Shown here in pieces: positions 26,870-35,465 of a DNA stretch of 64,000 nt. The notes under the pieces are model-generated. The model was given only the letters and a program-made list of their open reading frames with translations, was not told where the DNA came from and ran no database searches. The translations under genes were made by a program, and so were the position numbers. Position 1 is the stretch's first letter, and every line of letters starts with the position of its first letter. Source of the DNA: Streptomyces sp. NBC_00457 (lineage in GTDB: Bacteria > Actinomycetota > Actinomycetes > Streptomycetales > Streptomycetaceae); NCBI RefSeq assembly GCF_036014015.1, contig NZ_CP107905.1, positions 4,278,001 to 4,342,000 on the forward strand, given 5' to 3'.

Positions 26870-27616
26870 TCAGGCGACAAGCTCCCCGAAGGACTCCTCC
26901 TCGTCACGGCCGAAGCTGAGGACCTCGTCCTCGCGCAGCCGGCGGAGCGACCGCCAGATGCTGGACTTCACCGTGCCGACACTGATGTCGAGGATCTCCG
27001 CGATCTCCGGGTCGGTGCGGCCCTCGTAGTAACGGAGGACCAGCATCGTCCGCTGGAGTTCGGGCAGCCGGGCCAGCGCCTGCCACAGGACCGCGCGCAG
27101 TTCCGTGCCGCGCATCGCGTCCGTGTCGCCGGGCGTCTCCGGCAGTTCCTCGGTCGGGTATTCGTTCAGCTTGCGGCGCCGCCACGCGCTGATGTGCAGG
27201 TTCGTCATGGTGCGGCGGAGGTAGCCCCCGACCGCGGCCTTGTCACTGATCCGGTCCCACGCCCGGTACGTCGAGAACAGCGCGCTCTGCAGCAGGTCCT
27301 CGGCCTCGAAGCGGTCACCGGTGAGGTGGTAGGCGGTTGCGTACAGGGAGGCGCGGCGCTCCTGGACGTAGGCGGTGAACTCCGCCTCCGACAGCGAGCG
27401 CCGACGCTCCCCCGAGTCCTCCCCGTACGCGGTTCCCCCGTGCGTTTCCCCCGTGAGACCGTCAACCACCGTCATGTACGCGGTGTGCTGACGCCCGGTG
27501 CCGCGAGCGCACCCCCGCCCGCTCACGGCACCGGACTTCTCGGAACCCCGGCCCCCGTTCACGTCGTGCAGACGCGTGACAACTGCGCTTGCGCTCGTGC
27601 TGTGCAGCGTGTTCAT
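26870..27616 (-). CDS. sigQ: SigE-family RNA polymerase sigma factor SigQ
   Basis: 248 residues. Region 2 reads SLYATAYHLTGDRFEAEDLLQ and AVGGYLRRTMTNLHISAWRRR, region 4 LPELQRTMLVLRYYEGRTDPEIAEILDISVGTVKSS, typical of the SigE family. A long N-terminal extension of about 80 residues precedes region 2. ATG 27616 is preceded by a G-run. It is transcribed away from afsQ1, the arrangement known for sigQ in S. coelicolor, where AfsQ1 controls sigQ and antibiotic production on certain nitrogen sources. Two GTnAC-n6-GTnAC-like boxes lie in the shared promoter region. Confidence 0.88.
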   Translation of the reverse strand: MNTLHSTSASAVVTRLHDVNGGRGSEKSGAVSGRGCARGTGRQHTAYMTVVDGLTGETHGGTAYGEDSGERRRSLSEAEFTAYVQERRASLYATAYHLTGDRFEAEDLLQSALFSTYRAWDRISDKAAVGGYLRRTMTNLHISAWRRRKLNEYPTEELPETPGDTDAMRGTELRAVLWQALARLPELQRTMLVLRYYEGRTDPEIAEILDISVGTVKSSIWRSLRRLREDEVLSFGRDEEESFGELVA

Positions 27617-27736
27617 CTCGCGCCCCCCGTCGTGGACTTCCCGGTGTTCGTTCTCGCTCGGCCTGGTCTGCGGCCTCGCTTCCTTGCCTGTGCCCAAAAG
27701 CTTGCCGAGCCGACTTCATGGCCGTGTCCGCCGACT

Positions 27737-27776
27737 GTCACAGACCTGTCACAGGGGTCTGTGACAGGTACCTCAC
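27737..27776. promoter_or_regulatory. AfsQ1 boxes in the sigQ-afsQ1 intergenic region
   Basis: GTCAC (27737-27741), six bases, GTCAC (27748-27752) matches the AfsQ1 consensus GTnAC-n6-GTnAC exactly. A second copy, GTGAC (27761-27765), six bases, CTCAC (27772-27776), differs at one base. They sit midway between the divergent sigQ and afsQ1 starts, fitting control of both genes by AfsQ1. Confidence 0.8.
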
Positions 27777-27859
27777 AGTCCGATCACGGAAAACAGCGCT
27801 ACGTGCACGGAGCCGTACAAGTGTCGAAACCCCAGCCCCGCATGGGCCAGAATGAGCGC

Positions 27860-28537
27860 GTGCCTTCCCTGTTGCTGATCGAGGACGACGACGCCATCCG
27901 TACGGCCCTGGAGCTGTCACTGACGCGCCAGGGACATCGGGTTGCCACCGCTGCCACCGGTGAGGACGGTCTGAAGCTCTTGCGCGAGCAGCGGCCGGAC
28001 CTGATCGTGCTGGACGTGATGCTGCCCGGCATCGACGGCTTCGAGGTGTGCCGGCGCATCCGGCGCACGGACCAGCTGCCGATCATCCTGCTGACCGCGC
28101 GGAGCGACGACATCGATGTGGTCGTCGGTCTCGAGTCCGGTGCCGACGACTATGTCGTCAAGCCCGTGCAGGGACGGGTGCTCGACGCCCGGATCCGGGC
28201 CGTGCTGCGGCGCGGGGAGCGGGAGGCGAACGACGCGGCGACCTTCGGCAGCCTGGTGATCGACCGGGCGGCGATGACCGTGACGAAGAACGGCGAGGAT
28301 CTCCAGCTCACGCCGACCGAGCTGCGGCTGCTCCTCGAGCTGAGCCGGCGGCCCGGTCAGGCGCTGTCCCGGCAGCAGCTGCTGCGGCTGGTGTGGGAGC
28401 ACGACTACCTCGGTGACTCACGGCTGGTGGACGCGTGTGTGCAGCGGCTGCGGGCGAAGGTGGAGGACGTGCCGTCGTCCCCGACGCTGATCCGGACGGT
28501 GCGCGGCGTCGGCTACCGGCTGGACAGTCCTCAGTGA
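27860..28537 (+). CDS. afsQ1: response regulator AfsQ1
   Basis: 225 residues, OmpR/PhoB type. Receiver domain (LLIEDDDAIRTALEL acidic pocket, phospho-acceptor Asp in LIVLDVMLPGIDG, LLTARSDD, DYVVKPV) and winged-helix DNA-binding domain (LTPTELRLLLELSRRPGQ, LRTVRGVGYRL-like end). Length and sequence match AfsQ1 of S. coelicolor as I remember it. GTG 27860 is chosen because the receiver starts there; upstream frame is promoter DNA with AfsQ1 boxes. The stop overlaps the afsQ2 start by GTGA. Confidence 0.93.
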   Translation: MPSLLLIEDDDAIRTALELSLTRQGHRVATAATGEDGLKLLREQRPDLIVLDVMLPGIDGFEVCRRIRRTDQLPIILLTARSDDIDVVVGLESGADDYVVKPVQGRVLDARIRAVLRRGEREANDAATFGSLVIDRAAMTVTKNGEDLQLTPTELRLLLELSRRPGQALSRQQLLRLVWEHDYLGDSRLVDACVQRLRAKVEDVPSSPTLIRTVRGVGYRLDSPQ

Positions 28538-30108
28538 CACCAGCGCACGGGGGCTTCCGCGGCTGGGCCGCGGCACGCGCACGACAGGTGGCCCGGCTGC
28601 GTTTCACCAGTCTGCGGCTGCGGCTGGTCGTCGTCTTCGGCCTGGTCGCGCTGACCGCCGCGGTGTCCGCGTCCGCGATCGCGTACTGGCTCAACCGCGA
28701 GGCCGTGCTCACCCGCACCCAGGACGCCGTGCTGGCCGACTTCCAGCAGGAGATGCAGAACCGCGCGGGCGCCCTGCCCGAGCACCCCACCCAGGACGAA
28801 CTGCAGCACACCGCGGGCCAGATGGCGAACAGCAGCCAGCGCTTCAGCGTGCTGCTCGTCGCCCAGGACGACAGCGGCCGGACCGTGTACGGCAACTCCG
28901 GCGCCCTGGACGGCTTCGCGCTCCAGGACGTGCCCAAGTCGCTGCGTACGGCGGTGAACAAGGAGCAGGAGGTCAACGCGAACAACAAGTACGCGTACCA
29001 CCTGTACTGGCAGCGAACCGTCGAGGACGGCACCCCTTATCTGGTGGCCGGCACGAAGGTGATCGGCGGCGGGCCGACCGGCTACATGCTCAAGTCGCTG
29101 GAGCCGGAGGCGAAGGACCTCAACTCCCTCGCCTGGTCGCTGGGGATCGCCACGGGCCTGGCGCTGATCGGCTCCGCACTGCTCGCGCAGGCCGCCGCCA
29201 CGACCGTACTCAAGCCCGTGCACCGGCTCGGGGTCGCCGCCCGGCGGCTCGGCGAGGGCAAGCTGGACACCCGGCTGAGGGTGTCCGGGACCGATGAACT
29301 CGCCGATCTGTCAAGGACGTTCAACGACGCGGCAGAAGCGCTGGAGAAGCGGGTCGCCGAGATGGCCGCGCGGGAGGACTCGTCCCGGCGGTTCGTCGCG
29401 GACATGAGCCATGAACTCCGTACGCCGCTCACCGCGATCACCGCCGTGACGGAGATCCTGGAGGAGGAGCTGGAGGCGGAGTCCGGGTCGATGGACCCGA
29501 TGATCGAGCCCGCCGTACGGCTCGTCGTCAGCGAGACGCGGCGGCTGAACGACCTGGTCGAGAACCTGATGGAGGTCACCCGCTTCGACGCGGGCACCGC
29601 GCGGCTCGTCCTGGACGACGTCGACATCGCCGACCAGATCACCGCCTGCATCGACGCGCGGGCCTGGCTGGACGCGGTGGAACTGAACGCCGAGCGCGGC
29701 ATCCACGCCCGGCTCGACCCGCGCCGCCTGGACGTGATCATGGCGAACCTGATCGGCAACGCGCTCAAGCACGGCGGGTCGCCGGTGCAGGTGTCGGTGC
29801 GTGAGGCGGTCGAGGACGTCGTCATCGAGGTGCGCGACCACGGGCCCGGCATCCCCGAGGACGTCCTGCCGCACGTCTTCGACCGCTTCTACAAGGCGAG
29901 CGCCTCCCGGCCGCGCTCCGAGGGCAGCGGGCTCGGCCTGTCCATCGCCATGGAGAGCGCACACATCCACGGCGGCGCGATCACCGCCGCCAACTCCTCC
30001 GAAGGCGGTGCGGTGTTCACGCTGTCGCTGCCGCGGGACGCGTCGGAGCTGACGGCGCAGGAGACCGACGAGAAGAAGAACGGCAAGCGCGCGGAGGGGG
30101 AGGCCTGA
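28534..30108 (+). CDS. afsQ2: sensor histidine kinase AfsQ2
   Basis: 524 residues. An N-terminal helix (RLVVVFGLVALTAAVSASAI), an extracellular sensor region to about 195, a second helix (LAWSLGIATGLALIGSALLA), HAMP, the H-box FVADMSHELRTPLTAI with the phosphorylated His, and an ATPase domain with N-box IMANLIGNALKHGG and G-boxes DHGPGIPEDVLP and GSGLGLSIA. Partner of AfsQ1, reported to respond to nitrogen source in S. coelicolor. Start GTG overlaps the afsQ1 stop; the end overlaps the following lipoprotein ATG (TGATG), so three genes are coupled. Confidence 0.93.
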   Translation: MTPAHGGFRGWAAARARQVARLRFTSLRLRLVVVFGLVALTAAVSASAIAYWLNREAVLTRTQDAVLADFQQEMQNRAGALPEHPTQDELQHTAGQMANSSQRFSVLLVAQDDSGRTVYGNSGALDGFALQDVPKSLRTAVNKEQEVNANNKYAYHLYWQRTVEDGTPYLVAGTKVIGGGPTGYMLKSLEPEAKDLNSLAWSLGIATGLALIGSALLAQAAATTVLKPVHRLGVAARRLGEGKLDTRLRVSGTDELADLSRTFNDAAEALEKRVAEMAAREDSSRRFVADMSHELRTPLTAITAVTEILEEELEAESGSMDPMIEPAVRLVVSETRRLNDLVENLMEVTRFDAGTARLVLDDVDIADQITACIDARAWLDAVELNAERGIHARLDPRRLDVIMANLIGNALKHGGSPVQVSVREAVEDVVIEVRDHGPGIPEDVLPHVFDRFYKASASRPRSEGSGLGLSIAMESAHIHGGAITAANSSEGGAVFTLSLPRDASELTAQETDEKKNGKRAEGEA

Positions 30109-30710
30109 TGACCGTACGCCGATGGGCGGCCGTTCCCGTGCTCGCCGTGCTGCTGGCCGGGTGCGGGATCCGGGCCACCGAGGTGCCGACGGACTTCGGG
30201 CCCGCGCCGTCGCGCGTGCAGTGCGCGCAGACCGAGCAGGACGCCTCGACGCAGGCCTCGCGCGGGCTGCCGGTCCAGGTCTTCCTGCTGTGCCGCTCGT
30301 CGCTGGTGGCCGTCGACCGGACCGTACGGGTGCCCGACGGTGCCGTGGACTCCGAGCGGCGGGTGCTGGTCGCGCAGGAGCTCCTCGACGAGCTGGCCCA
30401 GACTCCGTCGGCGGCCGAGAAGGAAGCCGGGTACACCACCGACGTACGCGGCGGCATGACCGTCGACGGCCCGCGCCCCGGCGACCCCGAGGACGCGCTG
30501 CGGCTGAGCACCCCGCCCGAGGACCTCACCTCCTACGCCCTCGCCCAGACCGTCTGCACCCTCTCCGACTCCGCCGCGGCCGAGGGCGACGGCTCAGTGA
30601 TCCTCGGCGGCCCGGACACCGGACCCGTACAGCGCTACGAATGCACCGACGAGGTCCGCTCGAGGCCGGGCACACAGACGCCGCCGTCGACGGGGGTCAC
30701 GGGCGGCTGA
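30108..30710 (+). CDS. lipoprotein of the afsQ operon
   Basis: 200 residues. Signal peptide with lipobox LLAGC at residues about 15-19, so it is lipid-anchored outside. The remainder contains a VFLLCRSSLVAVDRTV strand and a helix VLVAQELLDELAQTPSAAEKEAGYTT, resembling GerMN-type domains; four cysteines besides the lipobox Cys. Translationally coupled to afsQ2 by TGATG, suggesting it modulates signal sensing by AfsQ2. In S. coelicolor a lipoprotein gene holds the same place. Molecular function not established. Confidence 0.8.
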   Translation: MTVRRWAAVPVLAVLLAGCGIRATEVPTDFGPAPSRVQCAQTEQDASTQASRGLPVQVFLLCRSSLVAVDRTVRVPDGAVDSERRVLVAQELLDELAQTPSAAEKEAGYTTDVRGGMTVDGPRPGDPEDALRLSTPPEDLTSYALAQTVCTLSDSAAAEGDGSVILGGPDTGPVQRYECTDEVRSRPGTQTPPSTGVTGG

Positions 30711-30798
30711 CCTCGGTTCGAGCCCTGTGTCGTATGCCTCAAACACTGTGTGTCGACATTGCGGAACCGATCGTGCCGAGGGCCGCGTCTAGGGGGGC

Positions 30799-31350
30799 GT
30801 GCAGCGTGAAGGCTCCATCGGCGGCGGCGCCGCGATTCGCATCCGTGTGGCAGGGGGTGTCCTCCTCGCCGCACACCTCGCGTTCGTCGCCTGGCTCACG
30901 CTGCGTCCGCTGGACGTCCCCTGGGTGATGCCCGCCAATCTGCGTCCGTTCGCCGGCATCCGCGCCGATCTGGCGCTGGGCTGGCCGGAGGCGGCCCGGC
31001 GCATCGGCGAGGGGCTCGCGCTCCTCGCGCCGCTGGGCGTGCTGCTCCCGCTGGCCCACGGCAGACTCCTCGCCTCCCCGCTCGGCTCCCTGGTCCGTAC
31101 GATCACCGCGGGCGCCCTGATCTCGCTCGGCATCGAACTCCTGCAGACCGGCGTGCCCGGCCAGATCGTCGACGTCGACTCGCTCCTGCTGAACACGGTG
31201 GGCGTCGCCCTCGCGCATCTGACGCTGGTCCCGGCGGGTCGCCTCGCGCTCCGCCGCAGGACCGAGCGCAAACGGCGTACGACCGTCCGCCAGGAGGAGC
31301 CGGCTCAGGGTCGCACCCCGACGATTCCCAGGGTCGGGATCGCACCGTAG
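30799..31350 (+). CDS. VanZ-family membrane protein
   Basis: 183 residues with about four helices: VAGGVLLAAHLAFVAWLTL, a segment GLALLAPLGVLLPLAHG, TITAGALISLGIELLQTG and SLLLNTVGVALAHLTLV. The IELLQ...RQIVDVDSLLLNTVGV-like order (here PGQIVDVDSLLLNTVGV) is the VanZ signature. Such proteins are common in Streptomyces and their presence alone does not mean glycopeptide resistance. GTG 30799 follows GGGGGGC. The C-terminal tail is basic and probably cytoplasmic. Confidence 0.82.
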   Translation: MQREGSIGGGAAIRIRVAGGVLLAAHLAFVAWLTLRPLDVPWVMPANLRPFAGIRADLALGWPEAARRIGEGLALLAPLGVLLPLAHGRLLASPLGSLVRTITAGALISLGIELLQTGVPGQIVDVDSLLLNTVGVALAHLTLVPAGRLALRRRTERKRRTTVRQEEPAQGRTPTIPRVGIAP

Positions 31351-31489
31351 AGCGACGCTTTGCCCCCTTCGTCGCCGTAGCGTTGAAGACAGATGAGGCC
31401 ACCACAGAGGGGCCTCGCGTCAACGCACCGCGAGTGAGCCGAAGGGGCGCCCCGGAGGCGAACGAGCCAAACAACACGAAGGAGCCGCA

Positions 31490-31690
31490 ATGACCGCCCT
31501 TGCCCGCCCCACCAACGGCCGCATGATCGGCGGAGTGTGCGCTGCGCTGGCACGGCGCTTCGGCACCTCCGCGACCACGATGCGCGTGATCTTCGTCCTG
31601 TCCTGTCTGCTGCCGGGCCCGCAGTTCCTGCTCTACATCGCGCTGTGGATCTTCCTGCCCTCGGAGGAGAAGGCCCGCACGTCCTGGTAA
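31490..31690 (+). CDS. PspC-domain small membrane protein
   Basis: 66 residues. GRMIGGVCAALARRFG followed by one hydrophobic segment with a central Pro-Gly (IFVLSCLLPGPQFLLYIALW) and the end LPSEE, the complete PspC domain. In other bacteria PspC proteins act in envelope-stress response. ATG follows GAAGGAG. It is a single-gene unit ended by a strong hairpin. Confidence 0.9.
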   Translation: MTALARPTNGRMIGGVCAALARRFGTSATTMRVIFVLSCLLPGPQFLLYIALWIFLPSEEKARTSW

Positions 31691-31725
31691 GTCCCTGGCG
31701 TACTGGTAAGCGCCTTGCGCATCAA

Positions 31726-31770
31726 CGCCGATGGGGCGCACCCCGAGCAACGGGGTGCGCCCCATCGGCG
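31726..31770. terminator. 20-bp perfect hairpin after pspC gene
   Basis: CGCCGATGGGGCGCACCCCG (31726-31745), loop AGCAA, and its exact complement (31751-31770). It lies between convergent genes (pspC plus, secreted protein minus) and can end both. Confidence 0.92.
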
Positions 31771-31787
31771 CGCTTCGAGGGCTCAGC

Positions 31788-32135
31788 TCAGCCCACCGGC
31801 ACCGCCTGGACCGGCACGGCCTGCACCGGCATCCCGCCGAGCAGCAGGGAGGCCGGGGAGGTGAGGCCCTGGGCCAGGGCCCATCCGGCGAGGGTGGGGC
31901 CGGTGACCGGGGTGAGCACGTACGCCCCCTCGACGCCGCGCTCCTTCTCACCGGCCGGCAGGGTCTTGGAGACGTCCTCCGCCGGCAGCGCCGCGGTGAC
32001 CATCTTGGCGGTGTTCACCACCGACCCGGTGTCCGGAACGACGGCCGGGGCGGCGTGCGCGGCGCCGGTTCCGGCGGCGGCGAAGGCGGCACCGAGCGCG
32101 GCGACACCGAGGGTCTTGGCAGCAGACTGCTTCAT
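31788..32135 (-). CDS. small secreted protein, function unknown
   Basis: 115 residues. Signal peptide MKQSAAKTLGVAALGAAFAA with cleavage near AHAAP; the mature protein of about 85 residues is rich in Val, Pro and Ala (GSVVNTAKMVTAALPAED) and ends PVQAVPVQAVPVG. No cysteine or known domain. ATG 32135 follows AAGGA nine bases upstream. Single gene, with the pspC terminator downstream. Small Ala-rich secreted proteins of this type are frequent in Streptomyces. Confidence 0.75.
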   Translation of the reverse strand: MKQSAAKTLGVAALGAAFAAAGTGAAHAAPAVVPDTGSVVNTAKMVTAALPAEDVSKTLPAGEKERGVEGAYVLTPVTGPTLAGWALAQGLTSPASLLLGGMPVQAVPVQAVPVG

Positions 32136-32291
32136 CGTGAATGCGTCCTTGAATAGGGCCGACGGGGATTTGTTCACAACCGTAAACATCCCTCGCCGCC
32201 CACCGCAAATACCGAAATGCGGGCAGGTTGTGAATGCCGTCAGAATTTCGTGTGCGCTGACGCCCCGGAACAGCCCGAGATCAAACCCCGA

Positions 32292-33455
32292 TCAGCCCTC
32301 GGATGCCGTAGAACCGCTGGTGGAAGCGTTCTCGCGGAACAGCCATTCGGACTTCAGCTCGGCGTATCCCGGCTTGATGACGTCATTGATCATCGCCAGC
32401 CGTTCATCGAAAGGAATGAATGCTGACTTCATAGCATTGACCGAGAACCATTGCATGTCGTCAAGGGTGTACCCGAATGCCTCGACTAGGTGCTCGAATT
32501 CCCGGCTCATACTGGTGTGGGACATCAGCCTATTGTCGGTGTTCACCGTGGCCCGGAAATGCAGCCGCCGCAGCAGCCCGATCGGGTGCTCGGCGTACGA
32601 GGCCGCGGCGCCGGTCTGCAGGTTGGAGCTGGGGCACAGCTCCAGCGGGACGCGCTTGTCCCGTACGTACGAGGCGAGCCGCCCGAGCTTCACCGAGCCG
32701 TCGGCGTGCACCTGGATGTCGTCGATGATCCGCACCCCGTGCCCGAGCCGGTCGGCGCCGCACCACTGGAGGGCCTGCCAGATGGACGGCAGGCCGAAGG
32801 CCTCGCCCGCGTGGATGGTGAAGTGGTTGTTCTCGCGCTTGAGGTACTCGAAGGCGTCCAGGTGCCGGGTGGGCGGGTAGCCGGCCTCGGCGCCGGCGAT
32901 GTCGAAGCCGACGACGCCCAAGTCGCGGTAACGGTTGGCGAGTTCGGCGATCTCCAGGGCGCGGGCGGCGTGCCGCATGGCGGTGAGCAGGGCGCCGACG
33001 CGGATGCGGTGGCCGTTCGCGCGGGCGGTCCGCTCGCCTTCCCGGAAGCCCTCGTTGACGGCCTCGACGACCTCTTCGAGGGTGAGCCCGCCTTCGAGGT
33101 GCTGCTCGGGCGCGTACCGCACCTCCGCGTACACGACGCCGTCCTCGGCGAGGTCCTCGGCACACTCGGCGGCGACCCGGACGAGCGACTCACGGGTCTG
33201 CATGACACCGACGGTGTGGGAGAACGTTTCCAAGTACCGCTCCAGAGAACCGGAGTCGGCGGATTCCCGGAACCAGACGCCGAGCTTGTCCGGGTCGGTC
33301 TCGGGGAGCTGGGAGTAGCCCGTCGCGCGGGCGAGGTCGACGATCGTGCCGGGGCGCAGCCCGCCGTCGAGGTGGTCGTGCAGCAGAACCTTGGGTGCCC
33401 GGCGGATCTGGTCCGAGCTCGGTGTGTTTCCCATCGGGGCAGTCTGGCTCGTCAT
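32292..33455 (-). CDS. add: adenosine deaminase
   Basis: 387 residues. Deaminates (deoxy)adenosine to (deoxy)inosine in the cytoplasm, feeding purine nucleoside phosphorylase. Metal ligands in [19 protein letters not shown] with catalytic Glu, and the late [12 protein letters not shown]; all intact. ATG 33455 has little room for a ribosome site; the palindrome CTACGCGCGTAG ends 16 bases upstream, close to the probable transcription start. Divergent from the hydrolase-fold gene. Confidence 0.95.
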   Translation of the reverse strand: MTSQTAPMGNTPSSDQIRRAPKVLLHDHLDGGLRPGTIVDLARATGYSQLPETDPDKLGVWFRESADSGSLERYLETFSHTVGVMQTRESLVRVAAECAEDLAEDGVVYAEVRYAPEQHLEGGLTLEEVVEAVNEGFREGERTARANGHRIRVGALLTAMRHAARALEIAELANRYRDLGVVGFDIAGAEAGYPPTRHLDAFEYLKRENNHFTIHAGEAFGLPSIWQALQWCGADRLGHGVRIIDDIQVHADGSVKLGRLASYVRDKRVPLELCPSSNLQTGAAASYAEHPIGLLRRLHFRATVNTDNRLMSHTSMSREFEHLVEAFGYTLDDMQWFSVNAMKSAFIPFDERLAMINDVIKPGYAELKSEWLFRENASTSGSTASEG

Positions 33456-33471
33456 TTTCGCACTCTAACTC

Positions 33472-33483
33472 CTACGCGCGTAG
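33472..33483. promoter_or_regulatory. nucleoside-regulon operator-like palindrome upstream of add
   Basis: Perfect CTACGCGCGTAG, 16 bases upstream of the add ATG on the minus strand and about 86 bases before the divergent hydrolase gene. Identical to the sites at deoC and at the importer operon. Confidence 0.8.
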
Positions 33484-33568
33484 ATCGCGCGTCGCGCGAA
33501 TCCGTCGATACGCAACGGTGACCGTGCGGCAGGGTCGCGTACACCCCCACTTCTGACACTGTTCTGTC

Positions 33569-34330
33569 ATGGCACAGCAAGCGACGCCGGTTCGCACGGC
33601 CCGGCTGGGGAGGACGCTCGGCCCGGAGCCGAGGGCGGTCGGCGGGGCGGTGCTGCTGCTCCCCGGCGGCGACGAGGTCTCCGGCCGCCGACCCTCCCCG
33701 ATGCTGGCAGCCGCGTCCGTACGGGCGTTGGGCCGCCGTCTGGCGCGCGCGGGCCGCGACGAGGGGCTGGTGACCCACGTCGTGCACTACCGCTACCGCG
33801 GCTGGAACGGCAGCGAGGCGCATCTCGCCCGCGACGCGTCCTGGGCGGCCAGCGAGGTCGTACGACGCTATGGCGACGTCCCCGTCTGCCTCGCCGGCAT
33901 CGACATGGGCGGCCGGGCGGCCCTGCGCGCGGCCGGGCACGACGCCGTCAACTCCGTGCTGGCACTCGGCCCTTGGCTGCCGGAGGACGACGTGGCCGCG
34001 CCGCCCGAACCGGTGAAGCAGCTCGCCGGGCGGCGGGTGATGATCGTGCACGGCACGAACGACGAGCGCACCGACCCGGAGCTGTCGTTCCGGCTCGCGG
34101 AGCGGGCGAAGAAGTCCAACCGGAACGTGTGCCGGTTCGAGGTTCACTCCGATCGTCATGGCTTGCAGCAGCATCGGGATGAAGTGCTGTCTCTTGCGGA
34201 GGACTTCGTGATGGGGGCGTTGTTCGGGCGGGCGTTTTCGCGGCCGGTTGAGGATGCGTTTGCGGCTCCGCCTCCTTTGGGGTTGCGCATGCCGCTTGCC
34301 TCCGGCTTTGGGCGGTCCCTTCGCCGTTGA
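33569..34330 (+). CDS. alpha/beta-hydrolase-fold protein with Asp at nucleophile elbow
   Basis: 253 residues. Strand and oxyanion region GGAVLLLPGGDEVSGRR, elbow CLAGIDMGGRAALR, and a late Asp/His segment (VMIVHGTNDERTDPEL; FEVHSDRHGLQQHR). The elbow, usually G-x-S-x-G, reads G-I-D-M-G, so the nucleophile would be Asp as in dehalogenases and epoxide hydrolases, or it is not an esterase. The last 30 codons (PPPLGLRMPLASGFG) use codons less GC-rich in the third position than the rest and run toward an intergenic repeat. Substrate unknown. ATG 33569 lacks an obvious ribosome site. Confidence 0.72.
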   Translation: MAQQATPVRTARLGRTLGPEPRAVGGAVLLLPGGDEVSGRRPSPMLAAASVRALGRRLARAGRDEGLVTHVVHYRYRGWNGSEAHLARDASWAASEVVRRYGDVPVCLAGIDMGGRAALRAAGHDAVNSVLALGPWLPEDDVAAPPEPVKQLAGRRVMIVHGTNDERTDPELSFRLAERAKKSNRNVCRFEVHSDRHGLQQHRDEVLSLAEDFVMGALFGRAFSRPVEDAFAAPPPLGLRMPLASGFGRSLRR

Positions 34331-34351
34331 TGGTTGGGGTGGGTGGGGGTG

Positions 34352-34423
34352 TGCGGGTTCGTTGTGGCTGGTCGCGCCCACGCGGCGGAGCCGCAAATCG
34401 ATACAGCCCCGCGCCCCTGAGGG
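34352..34423. repeat. dispersed Streptomyces intergenic repeat, family B
   Basis: Reads GGTTCGTTGTGGCTGGTCGC, GCGGCGGAGCCGCA and GATACAGCCCCGCGCCCC. The inverse complement occurs at about 39598-39712 (CGCGGGGCTGTATCAATGTG through GCGACCAGCCACGA). Located between the convergent hydrolase and LysR genes. Confidence 0.75.
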
Positions 34424-34431
34424 CGATGCGG

Positions 34432-35346
34432 CTAGGTCGGGAGCAAGTTCCCTCTCTTTGACAGTAGGAACCTCTTGAACGCCGCCACTGGGGGTGTGTC
34501 CGGGTGGCCGTCGAGCCACGCGACGCCGATTTCTCGTGCCGCTCTTGGGGCTGTGACCGTCAGTTCTACGACGCCCGGGCGTGGCACGGCGGGCGGCGGT
34601 AGGAGGGACACCCCCAGCCCGGCCGCGACCAGGCCCCGCAGGGTCTCCGCCTCCTCTCCCTCGAAGGCGATTCGAGGCTTGAATCCGGCCTCCTTGCAGA
34701 GGTCGTCGGTGATGCGGCGGAGGCCGTAGCCGGGTTCGAGGGTGACGAAGGTTTCGTCGGCGGCCTCGGCGAGGCGGATGCGTTTGCGGGTGGCGAGGCG
34801 GTGGTCGGCCGGGACGACGAGGCGGAGTTTCTGCTCGTCGAGGCGGCGGGCGACGAGGTCCGGGGCGTCGGGGACGGGTGAGGTGAGACAGAGGTCGAGT
34901 TCTCCCGCGCGCAGCCGCTCGATCATCGCCTCGCCGTAGTTCTGGACGAGGCTGAAGCGGACGCGGGGATGGTCGGCGCGGAAGGCGCTGATGAGGCCGG
35001 GGACGGTCTCCCACCCCATGGTGTGCAGGAACCCGAACGCGACCTTGCCGGCGGCCGGATCGGCGTCGGCGCGCACCTCGTCGGCGGCGCGCTCGATCTC
35101 GGCGAGGGCGCGCTCGACGGAGGTGAGGAAGGTGCGTCCGGCGGGGGTCAGGGACACCGTACGGCCGCGGCGGGCGAACAGGTCGACGCCCAGGTCCTGT
35201 TCGAGGCGGACCATGGCTCGGGAGAGGGTGGACTGCGGGACGTTCATCTCCTGCGCGGCCCGGGTCACATGCTCGGTGCGCGCGACGCCGGCGAAGTAGG
35301 CGAGGCGGGGAGCGAGCAGCATCGACATGTCTGTCATGGTCGTCAT
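34432..35346 (-). CDS. LysR-family transcriptional regulator
   Basis: 304 residues. N-terminal winged helix LAYFAGVARTEHVTRAAQEM, SQSTLSRAMVRLEQDLG-type (NVPQSTLSRAMVRLEQDLGV), then a co-inducer-binding domain (LDLCLTSPVPDAPDLVARRL). Divergent from an MFS exporter gene, the usual layout for a LysR regulator and its target. ATG 35346 is preferred; ATGs at 35337 and 35328 are alternatives. A GTCAC-n6-GTGAC element resembling the AfsQ1 consensus lies 10 bases upstream, so the gene may also be under AfsQ1. Confidence 0.92.
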   Translation of the reverse strand: MTTMTDMSMLLAPRLAYFAGVARTEHVTRAAQEMNVPQSTLSRAMVRLEQDLGVDLFARRGRTVSLTPAGRTFLTSVERALAEIERAADEVRADADPAAGKVAFGFLHTMGWETVPGLISAFRADHPRVRFSLVQNYGEAMIERLRAGELDLCLTSPVPDAPDLVARRLDEQKLRLVVPADHRLATRKRIRLAEAADETFVTLEPGYGLRRITDDLCKEAGFKPRIAFEGEEAETLRGLVAAGLGVSLLPPPAVPRPGVVELTVTAPRAAREIGVAWLDGHPDTPPVAAFKRFLLSKRGNLLPT

Positions 35347-35355
35347 GTCTTCTGT

Positions 35356-35371
35356 GTCACTGGACGGTGAC
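35356..35371. promoter_or_regulatory. candidate AfsQ1 box at the lysR-MFS divergent promoter
   Basis: GTCAC (35356-35360), six bases, GTGAC (35367-35371), an exact match to GTnAC-n6-GTnAC; another GTGAC half-site is at 35382-35386. It is just upstream of the LysR start. The motif is short, so chance is possible. Confidence 0.45.
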
Positions 35372-35465
35372 AGGCGGGCCTGTGACCTCTGCTGATGCAC
35401 CATGGGAACGATTATGCCGATTCCATGCATTGGACGGATGAGTGCGGGCTCTTTACCTTCGAGGC

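Noticed and set aside
30799..31350. VanZ-like gene as glycopeptide resistance
   Set aside because: No vanHAX or regulators nearby; VanZ-family proteins are widespread without resistance.
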